A DNA stretch of 64,000 bases. Source: Heterotrichella gracilis (Eukaryota > Sar > Xanthophyceae > Tribonematales > Xanthonemataceae). The DNA lies in NCBI GenBank assembly GCA_032358255.1, contig JAULBX010006664.1:248001-312000 (forward strand). Direction: 5' to 3'. Positions 54,560 through 63,368 of the stretch are shown one piece after another. A program made the position numbers and the translations under genes. The notes under the pieces are model-generated. The model did not search any database. It was not told the DNA's origin and was given only the letters and a program-made list of their open reading frames with translations. The number at the start of each line of letters is the position of its first letter. Position 1 is the stretch's first letter.

Positions 54560-55095
54560 AAGGCGTTTTTGAGATAACGTTAAATCCAATAAAGGATGAG
54601 CGTGGTTTTTTTATGAGGACATATGATGATGTTCTTTTTTCAAAGCAAGGGCTGAATTTAAAATGGATGCAAGAAAACCATTCACGTACCGAAAAGAAAA
54701 ATACGATAAGAGGGTTACATTTTCAACTCCCACCATTTTCCGAAACAAAATTAGTGCGATGTATCAAGGGAGCAATTTTAGACGTGTTTGTTGATCTGAG
54801 GGAAAATTCAAATTCTTTTGGACAATGGGATGCAATAGAATTAAGCGAGGAAAATAAAAAAATGATATTCATACCAAGGGGGTTTGCTCACGGTTTTTGC
54901 ACACTCACTGAAATTAGCGAGGTGGTTTATAAAGTGGACAATGTGTATTCAAAACAACACGAATTGGGATTGATATGGAACGATGAGGATATTAAAATAA
55001 ATTGGCCAACACAAACGCCAACATTATCAGAAAAAGATAATTTGAATTTAACCTTAAAAAAATTTATTAATAAACACAATGCAGTTAAACTATGA
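54535..55095 (+). CDS. Sugar 3,5-epimerase, RfbC family
   Basis: The 186-residue cupin enzyme has TLNPIKDERGFFMRTYDD, NTIRGLHFQLPPFSETKLVR with the catalytic His region, DVFVDLRENSNSFGQW and IPRGFAHGFCTL, as in dTDP-4-dehydrorhamnose 3,5-epimerase. Because it follows rfbF and rfbG, its substrate is more likely CDP-4-keto-6-deoxyglucose than a dTDP sugar. That is inference. It overlaps rfbG by 25 bases and the next gene by 4 (ATGA). Confidence 0.88.
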   Translation: MEIKERKLKGVFEITLNPIKDERGFFMRTYDDVLFSKQGLNLKWMQENHSRTEKKNTIRGLHFQLPPFSETKLVRCIKGAILDVFVDLRENSNSFGQWDAIELSEENKKMIFIPRGFAHGFCTLTEISEVVYKVDNVYSKQHELGLIWNDEDIKINWPTQTPTLSEKDNLNLTLKKFINKHNAVKL

Positions 55096-56228
55096 ACATA
55101 AGATTATTTAAACCTTCATTAGGCGAAGAAGAATTGCAAAATATTAGAGAAGCCTTTGAGCGTTCATGGGTAGGTCTAGGACCCAACGTAAGTGAATTTG
55201 AAAAACAGTGGGCCGAATTTGTAGGAGCAGAAATGGCAATTGGTTTAAACTCTGCAACAGCAGCATTGCATTTAGCATTGGCAGCATTTAATTTTCCCGA
55301 AGGAAAAAAAGTGTTGGTGCCCTCGTTAACTTTTTCAGCAACTGCTTCAGCAGTTCTTTATAATCGCCTTGTTCCTGTTTTCATTGACTCTGATCCTGTT
55401 GCCTTAGGTATGGATTTGGAGGATCTGAATAAAAAGTATGACAAAGATTGTGTTGCTGTAATTCCTGTGCACTACGCAGGTCACCCGGTACCAATGGAAA
55501 AATTAATGCCTTGGGCAAAAGAACGTAATTTAAAAGTTATTGAAGATTGTGCTCATACTGCAGGTGCAAACTATAAAGGAAAAATTCTAGGTACCTGGGG
55601 TGATATAGGATGTTATTCTTTTGAAGAAAAAAAATTAATGACAACTGGCGATGGTGGAATGATGGTAACCAACGAGCCCAAATTTTTTAAAGATAGTAAA
55701 GCCATGCGTTGGGTAGGTATTGATAAGGATAATTGGAAAACCGCACAAGCATATACGGAGGCAAATAAAGATGCACTGCATTGGTTTTACGAATTAAATG
55801 TGTTGGGTTACAAATACAACATGAATGACCTTGCAGCTGCGATTGGTTTGGCACAGTTAAAAAAACTGCCAACCTTTAATGAAAAGCGTGCAAAAATAAT
55901 CAGAAGATACTTAGATGGCATTAAAAATATTCAAAATGTAAAAGCATTATTACCTTTTGAACCCGAAAATTATCACTATCAAATGTTTGGCATAAGATCA
56001 GAGCAGCGCGATGATCTTATGTTATACTTAAAAAGTAAAGGTATTGCAACTGGTTGCCATTATACACCACTTAGTGTTCAACCTTTATTTAAACCATTTG
56101 CAAAAGATTGTGCATATATCGAAAACGAAGCAAATAAATTTATTACACTGCCTTTACACGCTGATCTTACATTTGAAGAAGTGGATTATATTCTTGAACA
56201 CATTAAATTATTTTGCAATGAAAAATAG
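55092..56228 (+). CDS. DegT/DnrJ/EryC1/StrS sugar aminotransferase
   Basis: The 378-residue PLP enzyme has GLNSATAALHLALAAF, VIEDCAHTAGANYKGK (PLP-ring Asp), and CYSFEEKKLMTTGDGGMMVT. The second Lys of EEKK aligns with the catalytic Lys, so it is an aminotransferase and not an RfbH-like dehydrase (which has His there). It most likely aminates a keto-sugar made by the preceding enzymes. The position aminated cannot be told from sequence. Confidence 0.88.
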   Translation: MNIRLFKPSLGEEELQNIREAFERSWVGLGPNVSEFEKQWAEFVGAEMAIGLNSATAALHLALAAFNFPEGKKVLVPSLTFSATASAVLYNRLVPVFIDSDPVALGMDLEDLNKKYDKDCVAVIPVHYAGHPVPMEKLMPWAKERNLKVIEDCAHTAGANYKGKILGTWGDIGCYSFEEKKLMTTGDGGMMVTNEPKFFKDSKAMRWVGIDKDNWKTAQAYTEANKDALHWFYELNVLGYKYNMNDLAAAIGLAQLKKLPTFNEKRAKIIRRYLDGIKNIQNVKALLPFEPENYHYQMFGIRSEQRDDLMLYLKSKGIATGCHYTPLSVQPLFKPFAKDCAYIENEANKFITLPLHADLTFEEVDYILEHIKLFCNEK

Positions 56229-57327
56229 CCTTGGCCAAAAATCAACAGTTTGGGATAATTGGTGGGGAGGCGTTACTCCTAACTCTGAAATAAAAATGTG
56301 GGATTTTTATGGCGGCCGGCAATGGATAACAAAATATGTTCCGCGATTTGGTAAGACGATCGAAGGGGGCTGCGGAGTTGGAAGATATGTTTTTTACTTG
56401 CGTCGCTTAGGAATAGATATTGAAGGAATTGATTTTTCGGATGAAGTCATTAAAAAACTTGAAGAAGCAAAAGACCATATTGAACCAAAGGCAGTTTTTT
56501 TAAAAGGAGATATTCTTGATCTACCTTATGAAACTAATTCTTTAAGCGGTTATATTTCTTTAGGTGTAGTTGAACATTTTATTGAAGGTCCGCAAAAGCC
56601 AATTGCTGAAGCATATAGGGCACTACGCCCGGGAGGTGTGGCAATAATTACTACGCCAAATATTTCCTTTTTACTGCGATATAGATATTTCAAAAGAAGT
56701 ATTAAGGAACTAGTAAAAAAAATGATAGGAAAGAAAGTTGACAGAGGCGATTTTTTTCAATATGAATATACACCTGATCAACTTAAAAAATTTATCGAAA
56801 ACCAGGGCTTTTACGTTTCAAGAGCCGAAGGCTGTGATCTTATCTATCCTTTTTGTGAAATTGGTAATTTTACCGGTGCAAATTTGAAAAAAGGAAAATT
56901 TGCGTATTGGTTTGCCAACACGTTTGAAAGCACTTGGTTTAAAAACTATGGCGCACAGTCAATTACAATCTCGGTAAAAAAAGCACCTGTCATGCATTGT
57001 TTTTTAAGCGGAGAATTAACTGCAACACCTGACTCGTTGGATATTTATGATGTGCCTATTTCCAAAGCATATCAAAATACCGAACAGGCAAAGCTTTATT
57101 TAAAAAATAAAAAGGTAGCATATGCTGGCAAATATGAAATTGATCCTGAGAAACTTTCAGGCGAACGCACTTGCTCCATCAGCGGAAAAAAATACACGAT
57201 CGATCCGATCTTTGAAAATTACGGATTTGACAAGAACATATCACCAGAATTGCTTGTCGACCCCAAGATCAATATGGAACTATGCGCCAATCATATTTCG
57301 CCCGTTTGGCGTAAAAGAACTGAATAA
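56218..57327 (+). CDS. SAM-dependent methyltransferase with a cysteine-bearing C-terminal extension
   Basis: The start is the ATG at 56218, overlapping the aminotransferase by 11 bases. The 369-residue protein has a class I methyltransferase core (about 45-165): IEGGCGVGRYVFYLRRLGID (SAM loop), LDLPYETNSLSGYISLGVVE, ALRPGGVAIITTPN. A second part (about 255-369) carries MHCFLSGELTATPDSLDIYD, GERTCSISGKKYTIDPIFEN and MELCANHISPVWRKR, with several cysteines and histidines, possibly zinc-binding. I do not know a family with this tail. It may methylate the sugar or a lipid-linked intermediate. Confidence 0.8.
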   Translation: MKNSLGQKSTVWDNWWGGVTPNSEIKMWDFYGGRQWITKYVPRFGKTIEGGCGVGRYVFYLRRLGIDIEGIDFSDEVIKKLEEAKDHIEPKAVFLKGDILDLPYETNSLSGYISLGVVEHFIEGPQKPIAEAYRALRPGGVAIITTPNISFLLRYRYFKRSIKELVKKMIGKKVDRGDFFQYEYTPDQLKKFIENQGFYVSRAEGCDLIYPFCEIGNFTGANLKKGKFAYWFANTFESTWFKNYGAQSITISVKKAPVMHCFLSGELTATPDSLDIYDVPISKAYQNTEQAKLYLKNKKVAYAGKYEIDPEKLSGERTCSISGKKYTIDPIFENYGFDKNISPELLVDPKINMELCANHISPVWRKRTE

Positions 57328-57344
57328 ACTAAGTTTTAATAACA

Positions 57345-57914
57345 GTGGGCTTAGGAATAAAAAATAACATCAATAAAATAATGCGGATCAGAGATAGGTT
57401 CCGGTTTTTTATTCGGAAATTTTTTTCTGGATTTGAAAATGCTACTTTATTATTCGTGACGATGAATAAGGACTCGGCAATTCCAATTTTAAAAGCTAAC
57501 GGCGCTGTTATTGGAAATAATAATGATATAGAAACGCCGATCGTATTTCATAATTGCAAGAATTTTTCAAACCTGGTAATTGGTGATAATTGCCACATAG
57601 GTAAAAATTGTTTTTTTGATCTGAGAGGCAAAGTGATAATTAAGAACAATGTTGTTATTTCCATGCAAACAACTTTTATTACCCATCAGGATATTTCAAG
57701 ATCAGATCTTAGCGCCGTCTTTCCGCCCAGCCATAAAGATATTTTAATCCATGATAACTGTTATATTGGTGCTGATGTTACAATTTTAAAAGGAGTTACG
57801 ATCAACGAAGGCGCAGTTGTTGGAGCCAAAAGTTTAGTTACAAAGGATGTAATGAAAAACACAATGAATTTTGGAGTTCCTGCAAAAAAAATAAAAGATA
57901 TCATAAAAGCCTGA
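57345..57914 (+). CDS. Left-handed beta-helix acyltransferase
   Basis: Starts are possible at GTG 57345 or ATG 57381; the latter gives MRIRDRFRFFIRKF. The hexapeptide repeats (about 60-175: LVIGDNCHIGKNCFFDLRGK, VIIKNNVVISMQTTFITHQD, LIHDNCYIGADVTILKGVTI, NEGAVVGAKSLVTKDV) and GVPAKKIKDI mark a trimeric acetyltransferase of the kind that O- or N-acetylates sugars. With an aminotransferase upstream it could acetylate the new amino group. That is inference. Confidence 0.85.
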   Translation: MGLGIKNNINKIMRIRDRFRFFIRKFFSGFENATLLFVTMNKDSAIPILKANGAVIGNNNDIETPIVFHNCKNFSNLVIGDNCHIGKNCFFDLRGKVIIKNNVVISMQTTFITHQDISRSDLSAVFPPSHKDILIHDNCYIGADVTILKGVTINEGAVVGAKSLVTKDVMKNTMNFGVPAKKIKDIIKA

Positions 57915-57915
57915 A

Positions 57916-59361
57916 ATGGGGATAACGGTATCATCTAAGAAGCAAAACGAATTTTTTGAACTATTTGTTTATATAGTTGGCGCAGTATTTTTAGTGTATT
58001 TTGTGCCTGCACCTGTAAATAAATTTTTGTTTCTTGCTGTTTTACCATTTGCCTGGAAGAGCAAAAAAGATTATTTCTGGCTCGCTTTTTTTTTAATCCT
58101 GATAGATCAACCCGGCGGTTTATTTTCGGGGGGTAAACGTGACGATGCCTTTAGGCTACCCATTTATACCATTTTATTAGGTTTTGCGTTTACGATTTAT
58201 GAACTATACCTGATATTATTCCTTCTAAAAATAAAATTAAAATCAGAGTACAGGTCAAATAAAAAACCTGTTTTTTTTGCACAAGAACTTAATACACTTG
58301 TGCTACTTTTTATTCTGTTGGTTAGTATTTCTCCTTTCATTGGCATGAGTTTTAAAGCCGTTAACGAAGTAATTAAAATTGTCATCAATCTAACATTATT
58401 CTATTCAATGTTCTATATAATTCCTGATCTGGATAAACTGATTCGTTTTTTAAAACTTATTTTTCCATTTGCGTTTATTGCCGTTATTCTGCAAGTGTTT
58501 AGTTTGGCCAACGGATTTCAAATAGTGCATTTAGTTAAGCCAAACATTGAGATTACTCAGGGAGTGTTTAATGTTTTTGGCGAGGGAGAAATAGAAAGAC
58601 CAATTGAATTGGTAAGTATTTTATTTATTTGTTTTTCGGGTTCGTTATTAATGATAAGGCTAAAAGCAAAGGCTTTCAATATTAATTACCTTTGGACAAT
58701 AAATTTGATAAGTTTCGTTTCCATTTTTATGACTGGCACAAGAAGTTGGTTTCTGGCATTTGTTATTGGTTACATAGTTTTTTTATTTTTGTCCAGAAAC
58801 GAAATATCAAAGATCCTGTACAGAAGTTTAATCGGCATTTTTATAGTTATCTGTGTTAGTTTTTACATTCCATCCATTAGCAGGCAAATTGAGGCTGCAG
58901 CAACCAGGATCGTTACTATTAATAAAGTTATAGAGGGCGACTTTACTGCGGGTGGAACGCTTTTAAGAATTGATCAACGGGCTCCAAAAGTAATGGCTGC
59001 ATTTAATCAAAGTACTTGGGTGTTTGGGGCCGCGTTTAGTGATCTCCACCGCGAACATCAGGATTTTCATGTTGGATATCACAACTTACTATTGAATGTC
59101 GGCGTTATCGGCATATTGGCTTTTTTGTTTTTGTTTTTGCGGATAATCATCAAAGGCATACTTGTAAATGTGAATGATAAACAGAAACTTACTTCAACAG
59201 CACTAATAGGTTTGATAATTCTTTTTGTTATTAATACCGGTTCTCAAACCATAGGATTTAATGTAGTGTATGATACTCGGTTTTTTATCCAAGCCTACGT
59301 GCTTGTTGTGATCTCAATTATTTATCGCTACACATCAACACAAAACAGAAAACTTGCTTAA
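57916..59361 (+). CDS. O-antigen polymerase-like membrane protein (Wzy type)
   Basis: The 481-residue protein has eleven to twelve hydrophobic segments and a larger periplasmic loop (about 335-390: RIVTINKVIEGDFTAGGTLL, then VFGAAFSDLHREHQDFHVGY, then HNLLLNVGVIGILAF). TRSWFLAFVIGY and the HN(L)LLNVGVIG block are typical of Wzy and WaaL proteins. Next to a flippase it is most likely Wzy, which joins repeat units. It starts 1 base after the acyltransferase stop. Confidence 0.82.
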   Translation: MGITVSSKKQNEFFELFVYIVGAVFLVYFVPAPVNKFLFLAVLPFAWKSKKDYFWLAFFLILIDQPGGLFSGGKRDDAFRLPIYTILLGFAFTIYELYLILFLLKIKLKSEYRSNKKPVFFAQELNTLVLLFILLVSISPFIGMSFKAVNEVIKIVINLTLFYSMFYIIPDLDKLIRFLKLIFPFAFIAVILQVFSLANGFQIVHLVKPNIEITQGVFNVFGEGEIERPIELVSILFICFSGSLLMIRLKAKAFNINYLWTINLISFVSIFMTGTRSWFLAFVIGYIVFLFLSRNEISKILYRSLIGIFIVICVSFYIPSISRQIEAAATRIVTINKVIEGDFTAGGTLLRIDQRAPKVMAAFNQSTWVFGAAFSDLHREHQDFHVGYHNLLLNVGVIGILAFLFLFLRIIIKGILVNVNDKQKLTSTALIGLIILFVINTGSQTIGFNVVYDTRFFIQAYVLVVISIIYRYTSTQNRKLA

Positions 59362-60859
59362 ACAAAAATTTATACTGGCTTTTGGAGCTAAATTAGGGAT
59401 TGCCTTAATTACTGCGGTTACTGGAATAGTTGTTGCAAGACTTGCAGGACCTGAGGTAGTTGGTACAATTGGTTATGCAACAGCTTTTGTTTCCATATTT
59501 TCATTTATAACAAGTCTTTTTGGTCCCGCGCACGTGAAATTAGTTTCCGAAGGACAGAACGAAGCAGATTGTTTAAAAACATATGCTATACTCCAGGTTA
59601 TCTCTGTTGTTTGTTTTTCAATTGGTGTAATGGTTTATTTAGCAATTCAAAAATATTTGTTTGGCCATCAATTTGAAAATCCAAGAATATTCATTGTTAT
59701 TTGCATTACACTAATAACGGTTTCAATCGGTAATTTTTTTATTTTCAGTCAAACTGTATTTGATGCAAAAACAGAACAGGTAAAAGCAAATGCACCTGAA
59801 TTTTTGCGTTCAATACTTTATAGCGCTTTAAGAATAATTGTTGTTGCACTGAGTATGGGTGTAGTTGCACTGGCTTTAACCAACCTGATAAGTTGCCTTG
59901 TTGTTATACCTTATGCTTATTTTCTTTTGCGAAAATTAAACTTTGGAAAGTTCGACGCTTCACTTGCAAAAAAATACTTACTAATTGCTTATCCGATCTT
60001 AAGTATTGTAATTGTTCAATCATTAATGACCTATTCTGATAAAATTATTTTGGAATACTTTGGTGATACAAAACAGATAGGTTATTACTCTGCGGCTTTT
60101 AGCATTGGCGGGATGCTTATTTTATTAGGCAATACTATCGGAACTTTATTCTTTCCAATATTTTCCTCGTTGCTTGCTAAAAACGACTCAGCGCAGGTTG
60201 CTACAAAAATATTTCAGTTCGAGCGTTTTATATTTATTTTTATTTTACCAATTATTATGGGGCTTTCGTTATTTGCGCATCCAATAATGGTCACATTATT
60301 AAGTTCCCGTTATGCAGCTTCTGCTCCTATGTTCTCGCTCCTGGTATTTTCTTCTTTTTTTATAATTTGGGGAATGCCTTATGCTAATGTAATAAGTGCT
60401 TTGGGTTTGTTTTGGCTCTCATCAAGAATATACTTTGTTAATTTCTTTGTATTCTCAATTACTCTTTTAGTATGTATTCATCCAAAACTAATGAATATGG
60501 GAGGCGTAGCTTTGGCAATTACACAAGTTGTGATGAACTTGTTTTTATTTCTTGCCTATTATTATTTTGCCTGGAAAAAGATCAATGTACAATTCATAAA
60601 GGAACAATTTAAATTTATTCTATTTTGGGTTGTTCTTTATTGCGTTTCTTATTATTTGCTAATTCCTAATTTGGATGGTTTCTCAAAATATACTAGCTCG
60701 TTTGTTTTTTTCCCACTATTTCTCATCACAATATATATTTTATATGTTTTATTCGGACTATTAAAGCGATCAGACATTACAATATTATTTCAGCTACTAA
60801 GTCCTAAAGCGAGCCTTCAGTACGTTAGATCAGAATTAAAGCAGGACGAGCCGAATTAA
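59354..60859 (+). CDS. Polysaccharide repeat-unit flippase (Wzx type)
   Basis: The start is TTG at 59354, inside the end of the polymerase gene. The 501-residue protein has about fourteen hydrophobic segments and the MATE/MOP signature of Wzx: KLGIALITAVTGIVVARLAG near the N-terminus, IVIVQSLMTYSDKIILEYFG and IGYYSAAFSIGGMLILLGNT in the middle. It would flip undecaprenyl-linked repeat units to the periplasm for Wzy. Confidence 0.88.
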   Translation: MLKQKFILAFGAKLGIALITAVTGIVVARLAGPEVVGTIGYATAFVSIFSFITSLFGPAHVKLVSEGQNEADCLKTYAILQVISVVCFSIGVMVYLAIQKYLFGHQFENPRIFIVICITLITVSIGNFFIFSQTVFDAKTEQVKANAPEFLRSILYSALRIIVVALSMGVVALALTNLISCLVVIPYAYFLLRKLNFGKFDASLAKKYLLIAYPILSIVIVQSLMTYSDKIILEYFGDTKQIGYYSAAFSIGGMLILLGNTIGTLFFPIFSSLLAKNDSAQVATKIFQFERFIFIFILPIIMGLSLFAHPIMVTLLSSRYAASAPMFSLLVFSSFFIIWGMPYANVISALGLFWLSSRIYFVNFFVFSITLLVCIHPKLMNMGGVALAITQVVMNLFLFLAYYYFAWKKINVQFIKEQFKFILFWVVLYCVSYYLLIPNLDGFSKYTSSFVFFPLFLITIYILYVLFGLLKRSDITILFQLLSPKASLQYVRSELKQDEPN

Positions 60860-60897
60860 ATGCACGCTTTTAACGTAATAAATAATTCACCCAGGTT

Positions 60898-62172
60898 TTG
60901 AAGGTTATAAATATATTAACACATTTACCACAGGGGATCATTCATAAATATAAGGATCCGGAAGAATACATCAAAGAGTTTCCAAAAACGGAATTTATAA
61001 AGCTTTCAAAGGAACCTTATTGGGTAGGTTTTTTTAAACAAGACTGGCATCACCATTGGGGAGGATATATAAAGGCAGCATCGCCAAATATTCAAATGGA
61101 ATGTTGGCGCCCTTACGGAACAGTAATTGATTCAGTGTTTTCTTTGAATGTGGAAGGAGTTGAACACAAAGTCTTTCCTTCAAAAACATCTAAAATCCCA
61201 AAAGTGGGAGAATTCATGAGTTCGCCACTCATGCTGGAAGAATTAAAAAAAGAAAGAAACAATTCCGAGTGTATAGTACATTTTTATGGCGCACACGATT
61301 CGCTTATAAATTACTTGCTTATAAATTTAAAACCGGTTTCCTGTAAAATAATCATTCAGCAATTAGGGGCTTGGTTTGGTTATTATGACATTAAAAGCGC
61401 AAAGCCATATGTAAAACCTTTTAAATATCTTTTGTGGCAACGAGAAAAGATAGCATTAAAATATTGCGATCTTTTTTTAACTGCATCGAAAGTGGAAGAA
61501 GAATTTATAAAACGAACTTTGAATTTAAAATATAAATTTTTTTTAAATGGCATCAATTTCGATATCTATAGATCAAAGCAAACTAAGAACGAAACACGAC
61601 AACTTCATAAAATTAATGAAGATGCTAAAGTAATTTTATATATTGGAAGATTAAACGCAACAAAAAATGCCAATTTATTAATAGATGCATTTGTAAAAGT
61701 AAAGAAGCGTATTCCTCAAACTCAATTACTTTTGGTAGGTTGCTATAAAAATGATGACTATTATAAGATGGCCATTGATGCCGGTGCGACAGTTATTTTA
61801 AGGAATGATTCGGAACTAGATGTTTTTTTTAATATGTCGGATCTTTACGTATTACCAATAAAAGATAAGAACATTCAGGATTTCGGCGGTTTTGGAATTG
61901 CGCCAATAGAAGCCTTAGCCTATAACATACGTGTAATTAGTCCAAATATCAAACATTTCGCCGGCACTAATAGTGAACGTGAAATTATTGGCTCAGAAAT
62001 TAAGGACTTCGGTAAGTTAGAAGAATTATTGGTAAACGAGATCCAAAGAAAAGATATCGTTTCAGGGCAGATAAGAGATATTGCAAAAAAATATTTTGAT
62101 ATAATTGAAAATTCGAAAGAAATGGTTTTAATATATCAAGACCTGATGAAAGGAAATAAGTATAATGCATAG
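60898..62172 (+). CDS. Glycosyltransferase, family 4-like
   Basis: The start is TTG at 60898 (MKVINILTHLPQG). The 424-residue GT-B protein has a C-terminal donor domain: ILYIGRLNATKNANLLIDAF, TQLLLVGCYKNDDYYKMAID, MSDLYVLPIKD and FGGFGIAPIEALAYNIRVIS. The N-terminal half is unusual, with KQDWHHHWGGYIKAASPNIQ and VHFYGAHDSLINYLL. It adds a sugar to the growing lipid-linked unit; the sugar is unknown. It is the only clear glycosyltransferase in the visible part of the locus, so others should lie beyond the right edge. Confidence 0.85.
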   Translation: MKVINILTHLPQGIIHKYKDPEEYIKEFPKTEFIKLSKEPYWVGFFKQDWHHHWGGYIKAASPNIQMECWRPYGTVIDSVFSLNVEGVEHKVFPSKTSKIPKVGEFMSSPLMLEELKKERNNSECIVHFYGAHDSLINYLLINLKPVSCKIIIQQLGAWFGYYDIKSAKPYVKPFKYLLWQREKIALKYCDLFLTASKVEEEFIKRTLNLKYKFFLNGINFDIYRSKQTKNETRQLHKINEDAKVILYIGRLNATKNANLLIDAFVKVKKRIPQTQLLLVGCYKNDDYYKMAIDAGATVILRNDSELDVFFNMSDLYVLPIKDKNIQDFGGFGIAPIEALAYNIRVISPNIKHFAGTNSEREIIGSEIKDFGKLEELLVNEIQRKDIVSGQIRDIAKKYFDIIENSKEMVLIYQDLMKGNKYNA

Positions 62173-62665
62173 AGTGTTTTATTTTTTTCAGGCTGTTTTA
62201 AAATACTTTCCTTTTAAGTTGGGAATTGTTTTAAGACGTGTATTATATAGCCCATTTTTAAAAGAAATGGGAAAAGGAGTTGTGATTCACGACAATGTCA
62301 TAATTAAATTTCCGGCGGAGATCAGTATTGGAAACAATGTAAATATAATGCAGGGCTGTGTTTTGGTTGGGGGCAAAGGCCTTTCTATCGGTAATGATGT
62401 TTTAATAGGGGGAGGAACCAAAATTGTAACAAGCACACATCATTTCAAAAATACCGAAACGCCGATGCGTTTGCAAGGGCTTGGTTTTTCACCGATAGTA
62501 ATTGAAAACGATGTTTGGTTTGGATTTAATTGTGTGGTACTAGGTGGAACAACAATAAAAGCCGGGAGTATAATTGCAGCAAATGCAGTAATTACAGATG
62601 GCGTTGTTGAAGAATTCTCAATAATGGGAGGGGTACCTGCCAAATTAATAAAAAAGAGGAAATAA
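62165..62665 (+). CDS. WcaF/Maa-type O-acetyltransferase
   Basis: The 166-residue protein overlaps the glycosyltransferase by 8 bases. Hexapeptide repeats (about 40-150: VVIHDNVIIKFPAEISIGNN, VNIMQGCVLVGGKGLSIGND, VLIGGGTKIVTSTHHFKNTE, VIENDVWFGFNCVVLGGTTI) and IIAANAVITDGVV plus GVPAKLIKK are typical of maltose- or colanic-acid-type O-acetyltransferases. The catalytic His is probably one of the pair in STHHF. It likely decorates the polysaccharide. Confidence 0.87.
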   Translation: MHRVFYFFQAVLKYFPFKLGIVLRRVLYSPFLKEMGKGVVIHDNVIIKFPAEISIGNNVNIMQGCVLVGGKGLSIGNDVLIGGGTKIVTSTHHFKNTETPMRLQGLGFSPIVIENDVWFGFNCVVLGGTTIKAGSIIAANAVITDGVVEEFSIMGGVPAKLIKKRK

Positions 62666-62669
62666 AAAT

Positions 62670-63362
62670 ATGAAAGCAATAATTTTAGCAGGCGGTTTGG
62701 GTTCACGATTAAAGCCTTTTACGGAGGCAATTCCAAAACCTTTGCTGCCTATAGGGGAAAAAGCAGTTTTAGAAATTCAAATAGAAAATTTAAAAAAGCA
62801 TGGTTTTGATGAGATAATTCTCGCTACCAATTATAAATCCGATTACATAAGTAATTTTTTTGGTGACGGAAGTAAATACGGAGTTAAGTTAACAATTAGC
62901 AAAGAAGACATACCTTTGGGTACTGCAGGCCCTCTAACATTATTAAAACAGGATCTTACTGAACCTTTTCTTGTGATGAATGGAGATGTGCTATGTACTG
63001 TTGATTTTAGTAAGCTGTATAATTTTGCTTTAAATAATAATTCTCATTTAACTATAAGCATAAAAAAATTGATCACACCATTCGAATTTGGTAACATTTT
63101 GTTTAACGGTGATTATGTAACAAGCATTCAAGAGAAACCAGACCTTGTAAATTTTATCCTTGCAGGAATTTATATTATGAAACCAGGAATATTCAATTTT
63201 ATTCCTGATAATACATATTTTGGAATGGATAAATTAATCTCTGCTTTGCTCTCAACTAACAATCAGGTAGCTAAGTACGAAATATCAGAATATTGGTTAG
63301 ACATTGGACGTATTGCCGATTATGAAAAGGCTCAGGAGGAATTTAAAAATCACAATAATTAA
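62670..63362 (+). CDS. Sugar-1-phosphate nucleotidyltransferase
   Basis: The 230-residue protein has AIILAGGLGSRLKPFTEAIP, KPLLPIGEKAVLEIQIENLK, PLGTAGPLTLLKQDL, FLVMNGDVLCTVDFSKLYNF (metal Asp) and YWLDIGRIADYEKAQEEF. It is a plain nucleotidyltransferase domain without an N-terminal CBS pair. Mannose-1-phosphate guanylyltransferases, HddC and PtmE/LegX share this fold. Standing next to a LegB-like dehydratase, it may make the activated hexosamine that enzyme uses. The nucleotide (GDP or other) is not certain. Confidence 0.85.
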   Translation: MKAIILAGGLGSRLKPFTEAIPKPLLPIGEKAVLEIQIENLKKHGFDEIILATNYKSDYISNFFGDGSKYGVKLTISKEDIPLGTAGPLTLLKQDLTEPFLVMNGDVLCTVDFSKLYNFALNNNSHLTISIKKLITPFEFGNILFNGDYVTSIQEKPDLVNFILAGIYIMKPGIFNFIPDNTYFGMDKLISALLSTNNQVAKYEISEYWLDIGRIADYEKAQEEFKNHNN

Positions 63363-63368
63363 AAGAAA

